Source: Pseudomonas sp. (GTDB taxonomy: Bacteria; Pseudomonadota; Gammaproteobacteria; Pseudomonadales; Pseudomonadaceae). Taken from it: 64,000 nt of DNA. The notes beneath the pieces were generated by a model that worked only from the letters and a program-made list of their open reading frames with translations, did no database searches and was not told the DNA's origin. The stretch spans positions 119,832-183,831 of the forward strand of contig NZ_JASLGE010000079.1 of NCBI RefSeq assembly GCF_030150285.1. Reading direction: 5' to 3'. Below are positions 8,732 through 16,893 of this stretch, piece by piece; the stretch's first letter is position 1; each line of letters begins with the position of its first letter. Made by a program: the position numbers and the translations under genes.

Positions 8732-9700
8732 ATGGCCCACACCTACCAAATGCTTGCCGCCCGTGTGATCGAGGTTGAGCAGGTGACGCCGCTGATCAAG
8801 CGTTTCACGCTGGTGCGTCAGGACGGCAACCCGCTGCCGGACTTCACCGGCGGTAGCCACATCATCGTGCAGATGAAAGACGCCGATGGCCGTCAGCACA
8901 GCAACGCCTATTCGTTGATGAGCGACCCGCGCCAGACCGCCAGCTACCAGATCGGCGTGCGCCTTGAAGAACAGTCCAAAGGCGGTTCGGCATTTATGCA
9001 TCATCAGGTCGAGGTCGGCACTGAGCTGATGATTTCGACCCCGAACAATTTGTTTGCCATCGACCCGAAAGCCGGCCGGCATGTGCTGATTGCGGGCGGC
9101 ATTGGCATCACCCCGTTTCTGTCGCAACTGCCTGAACTGCGTGACGCGGGTGCCGACTACCAGTTGCACTACGCCTTCCGCAGCCCTGAACACGGTGCCT
9201 TTCAGGCGCAACTGCGCGCCGGGCCCCATGCCGAGCGCACTCACCTGTACGCCGACAGCCTCGGCCAGTCGCTGAAACTGGCCGAGTTGTTGGGCACGCT
9301 GGACGACGATGCGCACGTGTATGTGTGCGGCCCCAAGCCGCTGATCGACGCCGTGATTGCCACCGCTAAACAGCTCGGCCTGGCGGATGAACGCGTGCAT
9401 TGGGAGCAGTTTGCCGCCGCGCCGATCACCGGGGGGGCCTTTACGCTGGTGCTGGCCAAGTCGGGTCAAGAGCTGCGTGTCGAAGCCGGCATGAGCATCC
9501 TCAAGGCCATCGAAAAGGCCAATGTGGACGTGGAATGCCTATGCCGTGAAGGCGTGTGCGGCACCTGCGAAACCCGCATCCTGGAAGGGGAAGCCGAGCA
9601 CAACGATCAATATTTGAGCGATGACGAAAAAGCCGCGCAACAGACCTTGATGATTTGCGTATCGCGGGCGCGGGGTGAGCGTTTGGTGCTCGATCTGTAA
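8732..9700 (+). CDS. cntB: carnitine monooxygenase, reductase subunit
   Basis: 322 aa, the usual size for CntB/YeaX and vanillate demethylase reductases. Order: flavin domain with NAYSLMSDP, NAD-binding domain with GGIGITPFLS and VYVCGPKPL, then a C-terminal plant-type 2Fe-2S ferredoxin. The four cluster ligands are Cys271, Cys276, Cys279 and Cys309 (C-X4-C-X2-C-X29-C). It passes electrons from NAD(P)H via flavin and 2Fe-2S to the CntA Rieske centre. It is 69 bp downstream of the aldehyde dehydrogenase, with a GC-rich hairpin in the gap that may tune expression but has no clear T-run. Confidence 0.92.
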   Translation: MAHTYQMLAARVIEVEQVTPLIKRFTLVRQDGNPLPDFTGGSHIIVQMKDADGRQHSNAYSLMSDPRQTASYQIGVRLEEQSKGGSAFMHHQVEVGTELMISTPNNLFAIDPKAGRHVLIAGGIGITPFLSQLPELRDAGADYQLHYAFRSPEHGAFQAQLRAGPHAERTHLYADSLGQSLKLAELLGTLDDDAHVYVCGPKPLIDAVIATAKQLGLADERVHWEQFAAAPITGGAFTLVLAKSGQELRVEAGMSILKAIEKANVDVECLCREGVCGTCETRILEGEAEHNDQYLSDDEKAAQQTLMICVSRARGERLVLDL

Positions 9701-9797
9701 CCCTGGTTTGAGTGCTGTGCCGTGATTGGGCCTGAGGGCTGCAGGCGTGTGTGTATACTTGTGACCGCCCTGCGCCTCGCGTGATCACGGATTTGCC

Positions 9798-10868
9798 ATG
9801 ACTGAAGATAGCTTTGCCTTTCGCCTGAAGGAGCTGCTCGAACACCATAAAATGACCTTGCAAGCGGTCGGAACGGCTCTGGGTATCTCCCGTACGGCGG
9901 TGCACAAATGGACCCGGGGTGGCGAAATTGATTACGGCAACCTGCGAAAACTGGCTGACCTGTTGAAGGTCAACTGGGTGTGGCTGCGCTATGGCGAACA
10001 GGCGGTCAGTGACCTTCAAAGTGCCGAGCCGGTCGAGTTGCCGATGACGGATGTGCGGCGCAAATACATCGCTGACATCATGGAAAGTGAAGCGCGCATG
10101 ACCCTGGCGCAAGAGAATGCCGGGATCGTGACCTGGGAATGGAACCTGATCACCGACGAGGTGTTTTACTCGGCCAACGTTGAGCGGGTGTACGGCTGGC
10201 AGGTCAATAGCAACGAAGACTTCTGGCCCCACGTGCTGCCCGAAGACGAAGCGGTGATGAACGAGATGTACCGCGAGTGCTTCGCCAATAACACGCCGTA
10301 CGAATATGACTTTCGGATTATTCGCCCCGACGGCGAGATGCGCTGGATTTCATCGCGGGCCATGCCGTTGAACGACAACGCCGGGCGTGCGGTGAAAATG
10401 ATCGGCATCAGCATGGACAACACCGCCCGCAAAACCGCCGAACAGGCGTTGCGCAAAAGCGAGGAAGCGTTTCGTGCGTTGTTCGAGCTGGCGTGTGGTG
10501 CCATCGCCTACGTGGGCCTGGACGGCAGTTGGTTGCGGGTCAACGACAGCCTCTGCCAGTTGTTGGGTTACAGCGAGCAGGAACTGCGCGCGTTGACCTT
10601 TCAAGACATCACCCACGTTGATGACCTGCAAGCCAACCTTGAACAGCTACAGCACTTGCTGGACGGCAAGATCCGCAACTACGACCTGGAAAAACGCCTG
10701 CTGTGCAAAGACGGGCATTACATCTGGGCCCATGTGCGCACCTCGTTGCAACGCAACTCCCAGGACGACAGCCCCGAGCACTTGATCAGCGTGATTGACG
10801 ACATCACCCAAGAGCGCGCCGAACGCCAGGCGCTGCTGGCGCGCATCCAATACCTCGAATCCTTGTAG
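9798..10868 (+). CDS. XRE-type HTH protein with two PAS domains
   Basis: 356 aa. Residues about 5-55 are an XRE/Cro-type helix-turn-helix (LQAVGTALGISRTAVHKW, YGNLRKLADLLKVNWVWLRYG). Two PAS/PAC units follow: about 90-215 (TWEWN, VFYSANVERVYGW, WISSRAMPLND, KMIGISMDNTARK) and 220-350 (AFRALFELACGAIAYVGLDGSW, ISVIDDITQERAER). No kinase, GGDEF or ATPase output is present. The chain stops just after the linker where such a domain usually begins, so DNA binding is presumably the output. Its position directly after cntB suggests it could sense a ligand or redox state for the carnitine locus. A truncated sensor is the alternative. Confidence 0.75.
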   Translation: MTEDSFAFRLKELLEHHKMTLQAVGTALGISRTAVHKWTRGGEIDYGNLRKLADLLKVNWVWLRYGEQAVSDLQSAEPVELPMTDVRRKYIADIMESEARMTLAQENAGIVTWEWNLITDEVFYSANVERVYGWQVNSNEDFWPHVLPEDEAVMNEMYRECFANNTPYEYDFRIIRPDGEMRWISSRAMPLNDNAGRAVKMIGISMDNTARKTAEQALRKSEEAFRALFELACGAIAYVGLDGSWLRVNDSLCQLLGYSEQELRALTFQDITHVDDLQANLEQLQHLLDGKIRNYDLEKRLLCKDGHYIWAHVRTSLQRNSQDDSPEHLISVIDDITQERAERQALLARIQYLESL

Positions 10869-10900
10869 CCGTCCGGGGTGCGACTACAGCACTCGCTTTT

Positions 10901-11048
10901 CGTAGCAGTTGCCGAAGGAACGAGGCGACGTCCGATTGCGTAGCGATCGTAAAACCTGAATCCCGGATTTGACAGGAGTACCGCGCTGTCTGATTTCACG
11001 ACGGCTGCGTCGCCGGACGTCGCCTCGCAAGGCTCGGCAACTGCTACG
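10901..11048. repeat. 148-bp element with long terminal inverted repeats
   Basis: The left arm (10901-10934, beginning CGTAGCAGTTGCCGA and ending CGAGGCGACGTCCG) is nearly identical to the reverse complement of the right arm (11014-11048); they differ only in about five central bases. The whole fits between the ends of the converging genes at 10868 and 11056. It looks like a MITE-like or extragenic palindromic element dispersed in fluorescent pseudomonads. Confidence 0.7.
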
Positions 11049-11055
11049 TAAACAA

Positions 11056-12432
11056 CTAAAGGGCGCTGTGCCGAGGAAACCCCAGCTCAAACAGGGTTGC
11101 TCGGTTATCGCTGTGTACCCGCACTTCACCGCCATGCAGGTGCATGATCGAGCGCACGATGGCCAGCCCCAGCCCGCCCGAATCCCCCGGCTGTGCGCGG
11201 GCCGGGTCGACGCGGTAAAAACGATCGAACAGTTTGTCCAGGTGTTGCGGGTCAATCGGCTGGCCCAGGTTGTGCACCCCGATCCAGCAGACGTTGCCCT
11301 CGTCGCGGCGCTGTAAACGCACGGTAGACCCTGCCTGCGCATGGCGCACGGCATTGGCCAGCAGGTTGCCCAAGGCCCGTTGCAACAACTGCTGATCGGC
11401 ATCAAGCACGCCGCTGAGGGTGTTGCACACGTTCAGTTGGCGGTCATCGGCCAGCGCTTCGAAGTAATCACACAGCTCATCCCCCACGGCCTTGAGGTCC
11501 AACGGTTGCAGGTGCAGCGGGCGTTGACCGTGCTCGGCCCGGGCCAGGAACATCAAGTTCTCGGCCATGCGGTTCAGCCGCTCGTATTCTTCGAGGTTGG
11601 AGGCCAGCACCTCTTGATACTCGGCGGCACTGCGCGGCTGGTTCAGCGCCAGGCTGTTGCTGCCCAGCAAGTTGTGCAGCGGGGTGCGGATTTCATGGGC
11701 CAGGTCGGCGGAAAACTGCGACAGCCGCGAGAAGCTGTCTTCCAGCCGCGCGAGCATGGCGTTGAGGGCCAGCGCGGGGGCCTTGAGTTCGGTGGGCATG
11801 GCGTGTGTCGGCATGCGCCGGTGTAGGTTGCGCGGGTCAATCCCGCCCATGGCCTGGGCCAGTTGATGCAAGGGTTTGAGGCCCCGGCGCAACAGCAACA
11901 ACCCCAGGCCGAATGCCAGTATCGCGCCCAGCCCCACCGCGCCGTACAAACGAAGGCGGTAGCTGACAAGCATTTGTTCGCGTTCATCAAGACGCTTGCC
12001 CACGGTGACGTTCAAAGTTTCCCCCGCTGGGCCCTGGGCCATGCCGGCCAGCAGTAAGGTGTCGTCGAACGTGTGGATGTCGGCTCGCTGTGGAGCTCGG
12101 TCCCGGGGGATGGGCCGCACCGGAGCCAGTGCTTGTTGGTGGGGGTTGATGGTGATCAGCGGGCTGCCATCGTCGCGAGCAACCTGCAACACGCTGTCCA
12201 GGTTACCCAGCATGTTCTGGTACAGGCGCGGGCGTTGTTGCAAGGCCTCCAGGCTGTCGCTGTCGTGCAATAAGGCCCGCACTTGCTCAAGCCGGCCAAG
12301 CAACGCCTGATCGTCACGAAACGCCAGCTCCGAGGCGAGCGAGCGGTACAGAAACACCCCGATCACACCCAGCACCAGCGCACAGGTCAGGGCAAAAGCC
12401 AGTGCCAGGCGCCAGGCAATGGATTTACTCAT
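11056..12432 (-). CDS. sensor histidine kinase, HprS/CusS type
   Basis: 458 aa from ATG 12432, which overlaps the last codons of the response regulator by 8 bp (GATGAGTAA), a standard coupled arrangement. It has an N-terminal membrane segment, a periplasmic sensor of about 140 aa, a second membrane segment (VGLGAILAFGLGLLLL), HAMP, HisKA with phosphoacceptor His in LAHEIRTPLHNLL, and an HATPase with LGNLLANAVRHA and GGLGLAIV. Heavy-metal/oxidative stress kinase subfamily. The divergent hydroxyisourate hydrolase gene is the partner of HprSR (YedVW) in E. coli, so H2O2 or another oxidant is the likelier signal; copper sensing remains possible. Confidence 0.85.
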   Translation of the reverse strand: MSKSIAWRLALAFALTCALVLGVIGVFLYRSLASELAFRDDQALLGRLEQVRALLHDSDSLEALQQRPRLYQNMLGNLDSVLQVARDDGSPLITINPHQQALAPVRPIPRDRAPQRADIHTFDDTLLLAGMAQGPAGETLNVTVGKRLDEREQMLVSYRLRLYGAVGLGAILAFGLGLLLLRRGLKPLHQLAQAMGGIDPRNLHRRMPTHAMPTELKAPALALNAMLARLEDSFSRLSQFSADLAHEIRTPLHNLLGSNSLALNQPRSAAEYQEVLASNLEEYERLNRMAENLMFLARAEHGQRPLHLQPLDLKAVGDELCDYFEALADDRQLNVCNTLSGVLDADQQLLQRALGNLLANAVRHAQAGSTVRLQRRDEGNVCWIGVHNLGQPIDPQHLDKLFDRFYRVDPARAQPGDSGGLGLAIVRSIMHLHGGEVRVHSDNRATLFELGFPRHSAL

Positions 12433-13099
12433 CGGGTGCTTCCAACTGGTAACCGACACCGCGCACGGTGTGAATCAGCTTGGGCATAAACGGGTCATCG
12501 ACCTTGGCCCGCAAGCGCCGCACGGCGACCTCGACCATGTTGGTGTCGCTGTCAAAGTTCAGGTTCCAGACTTGGGACGCGATCAAGGTGCGTGACAACA
12601 CTTCCCCTTGGCGGCTGGCCAGCAGGTGCAACAGCGCGAATTCCTTGTTGGTCAGGCTGATACGTTGCCCGCCCCGGCTGACACGGCGGCGCAACACGTC
12701 GATGTCCAGGTCAGCGATGGTGAACGCCTCGGCTTCGCGCATCGGGCCACGGCGCAGCAGCGTGCGCACGCGTGCCAGCAGTTCCGCGAAGGCGAAGGGC
12801 TTGAGCAGGTAGTCGTCTGCACCCAGCTCAAGGCCGCGCACGCGGTCTTCGATGGCGTCTTTGGCGGTTAAAAACAGCACCGGCGTGGCCCCGCGCTGGC
12901 GAATCAGTTGCAGCAATTGCCAGCCATTGAGCCCCGGCAGCATCACATCGAGGATGATCAGGTCGTAGGCCTGCTGCTCAATAAAGTGCCGTCCGTCCAG
13001 CCCGTTCAACGCCACATCCACCGCAAAACCTGACTCGCCAAGGCCTTTGGCCAGGAAATGAGCCGTCTTGGCTTCGTCTTCCACTATCAACAAACGCAT
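12425..13099 (-). CDS. OmpR-family response regulator, HprR/CusR type
   Basis: 224 aa, the usual length. An N-terminal receiver (MRLLIVEDEAKTAHFLAKG, phosphoacceptor Asp in DLIILDVMLPG, conserved Lys in DDYLLKPF) is followed by a winged-helix DNA-binding domain (LTNKEFALLHLLASR, VRRLRAKVD, TVRGVGYQLE). It is cotranscribed with the kinase behind it and divergent from the haem-binding and hiuH genes. A 22-bp palindrome in the 136-bp divergent region is its obvious binding-site candidate. The name HprR is inferred from neighbourhood; CusR/CopR paralogues share the same domain pattern. Confidence 0.87.
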   Translation of the reverse strand: MRLLIVEDEAKTAHFLAKGLGESGFAVDVALNGLDGRHFIEQQAYDLIILDVMLPGLNGWQLLQLIRQRGATPVLFLTAKDAIEDRVRGLELGADDYLLKPFAFAELLARVRTLLRRGPMREAEAFTIADLDIDVLRRRVSRGGQRISLTNKEFALLHLLASRQGEVLSRTLIASQVWNLNFDSDTNMVEVAVRRLRAKVDDPFMPKLIHTVRGVGYQLEAPDE

Positions 13100-13151
13100 T
13101 GCACACCTCGATCAATCGTCTGCACAGGCTAGCTGTGTTTGGCGGGTGTGA

Positions 13152-13173
13152 TGCATTACAAACGTGTAATGCA
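13152..13173. promoter_or_regulatory. palindromic operator, HprR/CusR-like box
   Basis: TGCATTACA and TGTAATGCA are perfect 9-bp arms separated by AACG. The site lies midway between the response regulator gene and the divergent haem-binding protein gene. The CATTACA...TGTAATG pattern resembles boxes recognised by the HprR/CusR pair of regulators (recalled, not searched). Confidence 0.7.
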
Positions 13174-13235
13174 ACTGACGGGGTTTTGACGAGGGCCGCT
13201 GGGTAAGGTGACAGCCCTTGAACAGGAGCTTGCTG

Positions 13236-13715
13236 ATGATGCTGAAAATCGTGTTGTTGTGCGCCGCGGTCGGGGCGAGCGCAGCGGCCCAGGCGGCACC
13301 GGCATTGGCGCGTCATATGGATCTGGACCTGGCCACGGCCCGGCAATTGGCCGACGCCACCTTGGCGCATTGCACCGGCGCGCTGAGCGTGCTGGACCGT
13401 GGTGGTAATGCACTGGTGGGCCTGCGCCCCGAACGTGTTGGGCCCCATAACCTGCTGGCCAGCCAGCGCAAGGCCTACACCGCGCTGTCTACCAAAACCC
13501 CGACGCGCCTGTTTGCCGAACGTGCCCGCACCAACCCGGAGGCTGCCAACCTCAACTCAATCCCCGAGCTGTTGCTGTTGGGCGGGGGGGTACCGCTGTT
13601 TGCTGACGGTGAGTTGGTCGGCGCGCTGGGTGTGGCCGGGGCGGGTGGTGCGGAGCAGGACGAAGCTTGCGCCGTGAAAGCGGCCGAGCAGGTGGGCCTG
13701 AAAATTCAACCCTGA
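13236..13715 (+). CDS. exported GlcG/HbpS-like haem-binding protein (DUF336)
   Basis: 159 aa from ATG 13236, selected because AGGAG lies seven bases upstream; an upstream in-frame TTG has no such site. Signal peptide about 1-22 (MLKIVLLCAAVGASAAAQAA). The mature part is a single GlcG/HbpS domain (DLATARQLADATLAHC, SVLDRGGNALV, LLASQRKAYTALS, GGVPLFADGELVGALGVAGA). HbpS-type members bind haem or free iron and take part in redox sensing. It sits next to an oxidant-responsive two-component pair and 30 bp before hiuH, so it is likely in that regulon. Binding ligands cannot be assigned with certainty from the sequence. Confidence 0.82.
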   Translation: MMLKIVLLCAAVGASAAAQAAPALARHMDLDLATARQLADATLAHCTGALSVLDRGGNALVGLRPERVGPHNLLASQRKAYTALSTKTPTRLFAERARTNPEAANLNSIPELLLLGGGVPLFADGELVGALGVAGAGGAEQDEACAVKAAEQVGLKIQP

Positions 13716-13745
13716 ATGAGTGTTTAACGCTATAGAGGACGAACC

Positions 13746-14156
13746 ATGAAAACGTTGCGAATCACCTTGGCCGCTTTGAGCCTGAGCGCCGTGTCCAGCC
13801 TGGCGCTGGCAGCGGGCAACCCGTTGAGCGTGCATGTGCTCAACCTTGAAAACGGCTTGCCGTCACCGGGGGTCAGCGTGACCCTGGAAAAACACGTAGG
13901 CAAGGACTGGCAGCCGCTGGCGCAGGGCGTGACCAATGAGCAAGGCCGCATTGGCGAATTGTTCCCGGCCAAGCAAGCGTTTGAGACGGGTGAATACCGC
14001 GTGGTGTTCAAGACGGGCGAATACTTCAAGCAAGCAGGGCGCGAGACATTCTTTCCGGAAATTCCGGTGATCTTCGAAGTGAAAAACGCCGACCAGCATT
14101 ACCACATCCCGTTGTTGCTGAGCCCCTACGGGTTCTCGACGTACCGCGGGTCGTAA
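13746..14156 (+). CDS. hiuH: periplasmic 5-hydroxyisourate hydrolase
   Basis: 136 aa, transthyretin-related family. Signal peptide about 1-22 (ITLAALSLSAVSSLALA). Mature domain: LSVHVLNLENGLP with the first catalytic His, GRIGELFP with the Arg, HYHIPLLLSPYGFSTYRGS with the last His and the family-defining C-terminal YRGS. It hydrolyses 5-hydroxyisourate, the uricase product, to OHCU. Export to the periplasm matches the E. coli YedX type, which is controlled by HprSR. No other purine-degradation gene is nearby, so a role linked to oxidant stress rather than uric acid catabolism is plausible. Confidence 0.92.
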   Translation: MKTLRITLAALSLSAVSSLALAAGNPLSVHVLNLENGLPSPGVSVTLEKHVGKDWQPLAQGVTNEQGRIGELFPAKQAFETGEYRVVFKTGEYFKQAGRETFFPEIPVIFEVKNADQHYHIPLLLSPYGFSTYRGS

Positions 14157-14164
14157 GCCCTGCG

Positions 14165-14225
14165 TAGGCGCGAGCGTGCTCTCGCTCTTTTGATCTTGAA
14201 AACAAGGTCGCGAGCAAGCTCGGTA
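14165..14225. repeat. REP-type imperfect hairpin
   Basis: Imperfect inverted repeat GTAGGCGCGAGC...GATC...GCGAGCAAGCTCGGTAC typical of Pseudomonas REP sequences, lying between converging hiuH and the methyltransferase. Confidence 0.6.
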
Positions 14226-14237
14226 CGTGTTTAGGGG

Positions 14238-15470
14238 TTATTCACCGCGCTGTGCCAATATCATCAGGTTGCGCGGTGTGAGTTGGCTGTCGCAGAACTC
14301 GCTCACGCGCACGTTATAGCCGTGTTCGCGCAGGTACAGCGCCCGATCCAGCACCAGCCACAGTTCCAGCGGGCGGCGAAACAGCCCGCGCACCAACTCC
14401 AGATTGCGCACCTGTGCCAGTCGCTCCCGGCCCGCGGCTTCCAGCGCGGGCCAGTTTTCTGTGCCGGTTGTGGATAAGTCCTTCAAGGCCGCCAAGTCCT
14501 CGCAATACTGCGCAAACGGTATGTTCAACCACGTACTGGGCAGCGAGGGTGTGGATAAGTATTCATCGCACTGGCGCCGTTGGCGCTGCCACAGGTCAAA
14601 GCCCAAGCGCCGCGCCATGGACTCGTCGCGCTGACGTCGCACGCGGCTGCCCGCCGTCACGGTTTCGCTCATCGGCAGGCTCAGGTCTTCTTGCGACAGC
14701 GCCAAGGCGGACGTTGTTGCCGCTGTGGATAACGGCGAGTAGTGCGTGGCACCGATGCGGTTGTAGCAGCAGGGCGACAGGGCAAGTTGTCCACAGCCGG
14801 CGGCGCTGGCCAGTTGCAGCAAGCGCACGTGCAGGTCGCCACAGGCATGCAAGGCCACGGGGGTCATGTTGGCCTTAAGCTGCAATGCGGCGTCAGGCGC
14901 AAGCACGTCTTGTTGCACATGCCGGGCCTGCAAGTGATGGCGCTGGCTGAGCGCCTGGCCGGCCTCTATCAAGGCTCGGTCGTATTCCAGGCAAGTGAGG
15001 TGCTGCTCGTCGCTGATCAAGCGGCGGCCCAAATGGCCTTTGCCTGCACACCAGTCCAGCCAGTGCGTGGGGGTTTTATCGAACACCAGGCGGCTGGCGA
15101 AGGCTTCGATCTGTTCCCATTTGCGCCCCGGCACGTCCACCTGCAAACCCCGCACGGCAGGTGCCGGCGGCTGGCCGGGCAATCGGCCAACGGTACTCAA
15201 GGTTCGGGCGGTTCGCGCCCACTCAGGGAACGATGCAGGGGCGGGCAGGTGTTCGGGGTGGTTGTGGCTGGCATCGGCGTCGTGCAACGAACGCTGGCGC
15301 AACCAGTGCGCCAGTGCCGGGTGCTGCGCTTCCCACGGCACATTCAGCAAGGTGAAGGGCCGTGGGCGCCACAGGTGCTGGTGTTCGGTTAGAAACGCAT
15401 CCAGTGCCTGGAAGCGGGTGAGCAATGACTCACCCTCAAGCACGTGCGCCTCAGCGCCCTTGGCAGGCAT
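14238..15470 (-). CDS. class I SAM-dependent methyltransferase of unknown target
   Basis: 410 aa. The C-terminal two thirds carry a Rossmann methyltransferase fold: motif I WLDWCAGKGHLGRRL, acidic strand 2 end CLEYD, VALHACGDLHVRLL and SPCCYNRI, a Cys-rich loop also seen in large methyltransferases of the METTL25/DUF type. The N-terminal 150 residues have no motif I recognise. ATG 15470 overlaps the end of the permease gene by 20 bp, so it may be translated from the ABC transporter transcript, although a functional link is not evident. Substrate unknown. Confidence 0.75.
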   Translation of the reverse strand: MPAKGAEAHVLEGESLLTRFQALDAFLTEHQHLWRPRPFTLLNVPWEAQHPALAHWLRQRSLHDADASHNHPEHLPAPASFPEWARTARTLSTVGRLPGQPPAPAVRGLQVDVPGRKWEQIEAFASRLVFDKTPTHWLDWCAGKGHLGRRLISDEQHLTCLEYDRALIEAGQALSQRHHLQARHVQQDVLAPDAALQLKANMTPVALHACGDLHVRLLQLASAAGCGQLALSPCCYNRIGATHYSPLSTAATTSALALSQEDLSLPMSETVTAGSRVRRQRDESMARRLGFDLWQRQRRQCDEYLSTPSLPSTWLNIPFAQYCEDLAALKDLSTTGTENWPALEAAGRERLAQVRNLELVRGLFRRPLELWLVLDRALYLREHGYNVRVSEFCDSQLTPRNLMILAQRGE

Positions 15471-16143
15471 CGACGCGCAACCAGCGCTCCAGCAGCTTGA
15501 AACCCTGAATCAGCACGAACGACATGATCAGGTAAATCGCCCCGGCGATCAGGAACATATCCACTGTTTGGTAGTTGCGGGCGATGATGGTACGGGTCAT
15601 GCCGGTCAGTTCCAGCAGGGTCACGGTACTCGCCAGCGAGCTGGCCTTGAGCATCAGGATCACTTCGTTGCTGTACGCCGGCAGGCCGATACGCGCCGCG
15701 CGGGGCAGCATGATGTGCACCAGGGTTTTGAAGCGCGACATGCCCAAGGCCCGGGCCGCTTCGATCTCGCCCGGCGGGATGGCCTGGATCGCGCCGCGCA
15801 GGATTTCTGCGATGTAGGCGGCGGTGTGCAGGGTCATGGTGAGTACCGCACACCAGAACGGGCTGCGCAGGTAGGGCCACAACACGCTCTCGCGCACCAC
15901 TTCAAACTGGCCCAGGCCGTAATACACCAGAAACAGTTGAATCAGCAGCGGTGTGCCACGAAAGAAAAAGATGTAGGCGTAAGGCAGTGAACGCACGTAC
16001 CAGAGCCTGGAGGAGCGGGCGATGCCCAGCGGGATGGCGACGATCAGGCCAGCGATCACAGAGAGCGCGGTCAGCTCAAGGGTCAGGGTTGCACCCTGAA
16101 TCAGCTTGGGCAGCCATTTGAGGAAGAGTTCCCACACCTGCAT
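15451..16143 (-). CDS. hisM: ABC transporter permease, HisM type
   Basis: 230 aa, polar amino acid ABC permease (His/Glu/Gln/Arg family). Hydrophobic segments begin at about residue 18; the EAA loop that contacts the ATPase is IPPGEIEAARALGMSRFKTLVHIMLPRAARIGLP. It shares one nucleotide with hisQ upstream, so translation is coupled. It forms the channel with HisQ for uptake of basic amino acids (histidine, lysine, arginine, ornithine) across the inner membrane. The precise cargo is not readable from the permease. Confidence 0.88.
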   Translation of the reverse strand: MQVWELFLKWLPKLIQGATLTLELTALSVIAGLIVAIPLGIARSSRLWYVRSLPYAYIFFFRGTPLLIQLFLVYYGLGQFEVVRESVLWPYLRSPFWCAVLTMTLHTAAYIAEILRGAIQAIPPGEIEAARALGMSRFKTLVHIMLPRAARIGLPAYSNEVILMLKASSLASTVTLLELTGMTRTIIARNYQTVDMFLIAGAIYLIMSFVLIQGFKLLERWLRVDACQGR

Positions 16144-16835
16144 TACGTTCTCCTCACGAAGCCGCGCGCGGCGCGTTTTTCAAGCACATGCATCGTGCCC
16201 ATCGCCAGGACGGTCAGGCCCAGGTACATCACGGCGGCCACCATGTAGAAGGTGAACGGGTGTTTGGCGAAGGTCACGGCGTTTTGCGCCTGACGCATGA
16301 TTTCTTCCAGGCCGATGACCGACACCAGTGCGGTGTCTTTCATCAGGATCATGAACAAGTTGCCCAGGCCGGGCAGGGCGATACGCCACATTTGCGGCAG
16401 CACCAGCCGGGTAAAAATACGCGGTCTGGACAAGCCCAGGGCCATGCCCGCCTCGCGGTGCCCTTTGGGGATGGCCAGAATGGCCCCGCGAAACACTTCC
16501 GTTGCATACGCACCAAAGCACAGGCCCAGGGCGATGACGCCGGCGGAAAATGCGCTGAGGGAGAGGTCGGGTATGCCAAAAAATTCGCCGAATGCACGCA
16601 CCGCATTGACGCTGCCAAAGTAAATCAGCAACACCCACAGCAGTTCAGGAACGCCGCGCACCAGCGTCGAATAAGTGCCCCCCAGCCATTTCAGCGGCTT
16701 GTAGGGCGAGGTTTTGGCCAAGGCACCGAGCAACCCGAGCACCAGGCCCAGACACAGCGCAGTGAGTGCCAGTTTGACGGTCATCAGCGCCCCAGCGGCA
16801 AGCGCCGGGCCGAATCCGTATAAGTCGATAGTCAT
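16143..16835 (-). CDS. hisQ: ABC transporter permease, HisQ type
   Basis: 230 aa, the same family and length as HisM. Membrane segments include LALTALCLGLVLGLLGALA; EAA loop AIPKGHREAGMALGLSRPRIFTRLVLPQ. Forms a heterodimeric membrane channel with HisM. Gene order here is ATPase, binding protein, HisQ, HisM, unlike the arginine/ornithine aot operon order, so this is a second, distinct basic amino acid importer or a histidine system. The gap to the binding protein gene is 58 bp. Confidence 0.88.
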   Translation of the reverse strand: MTIDLYGFGPALAAGALMTVKLALTALCLGLVLGLLGALAKTSPYKPLKWLGGTYSTLVRGVPELLWVLLIYFGSVNAVRAFGEFFGIPDLSLSAFSAGVIALGLCFGAYATEVFRGAILAIPKGHREAGMALGLSRPRIFTRLVLPQMWRIALPGLGNLFMILMKDTALVSVIGLEEIMRQAQNAVTFAKHPFTFYMVAAVMYLGLTVLAMGTMHVLEKRAARGFVRRT

Positions 16836-16893
16836 AAATTAGGCAGGCTTGGCTTGGGACCGGCGCAGCCTTGCGGCGCGCCGGTCAGGCAGA

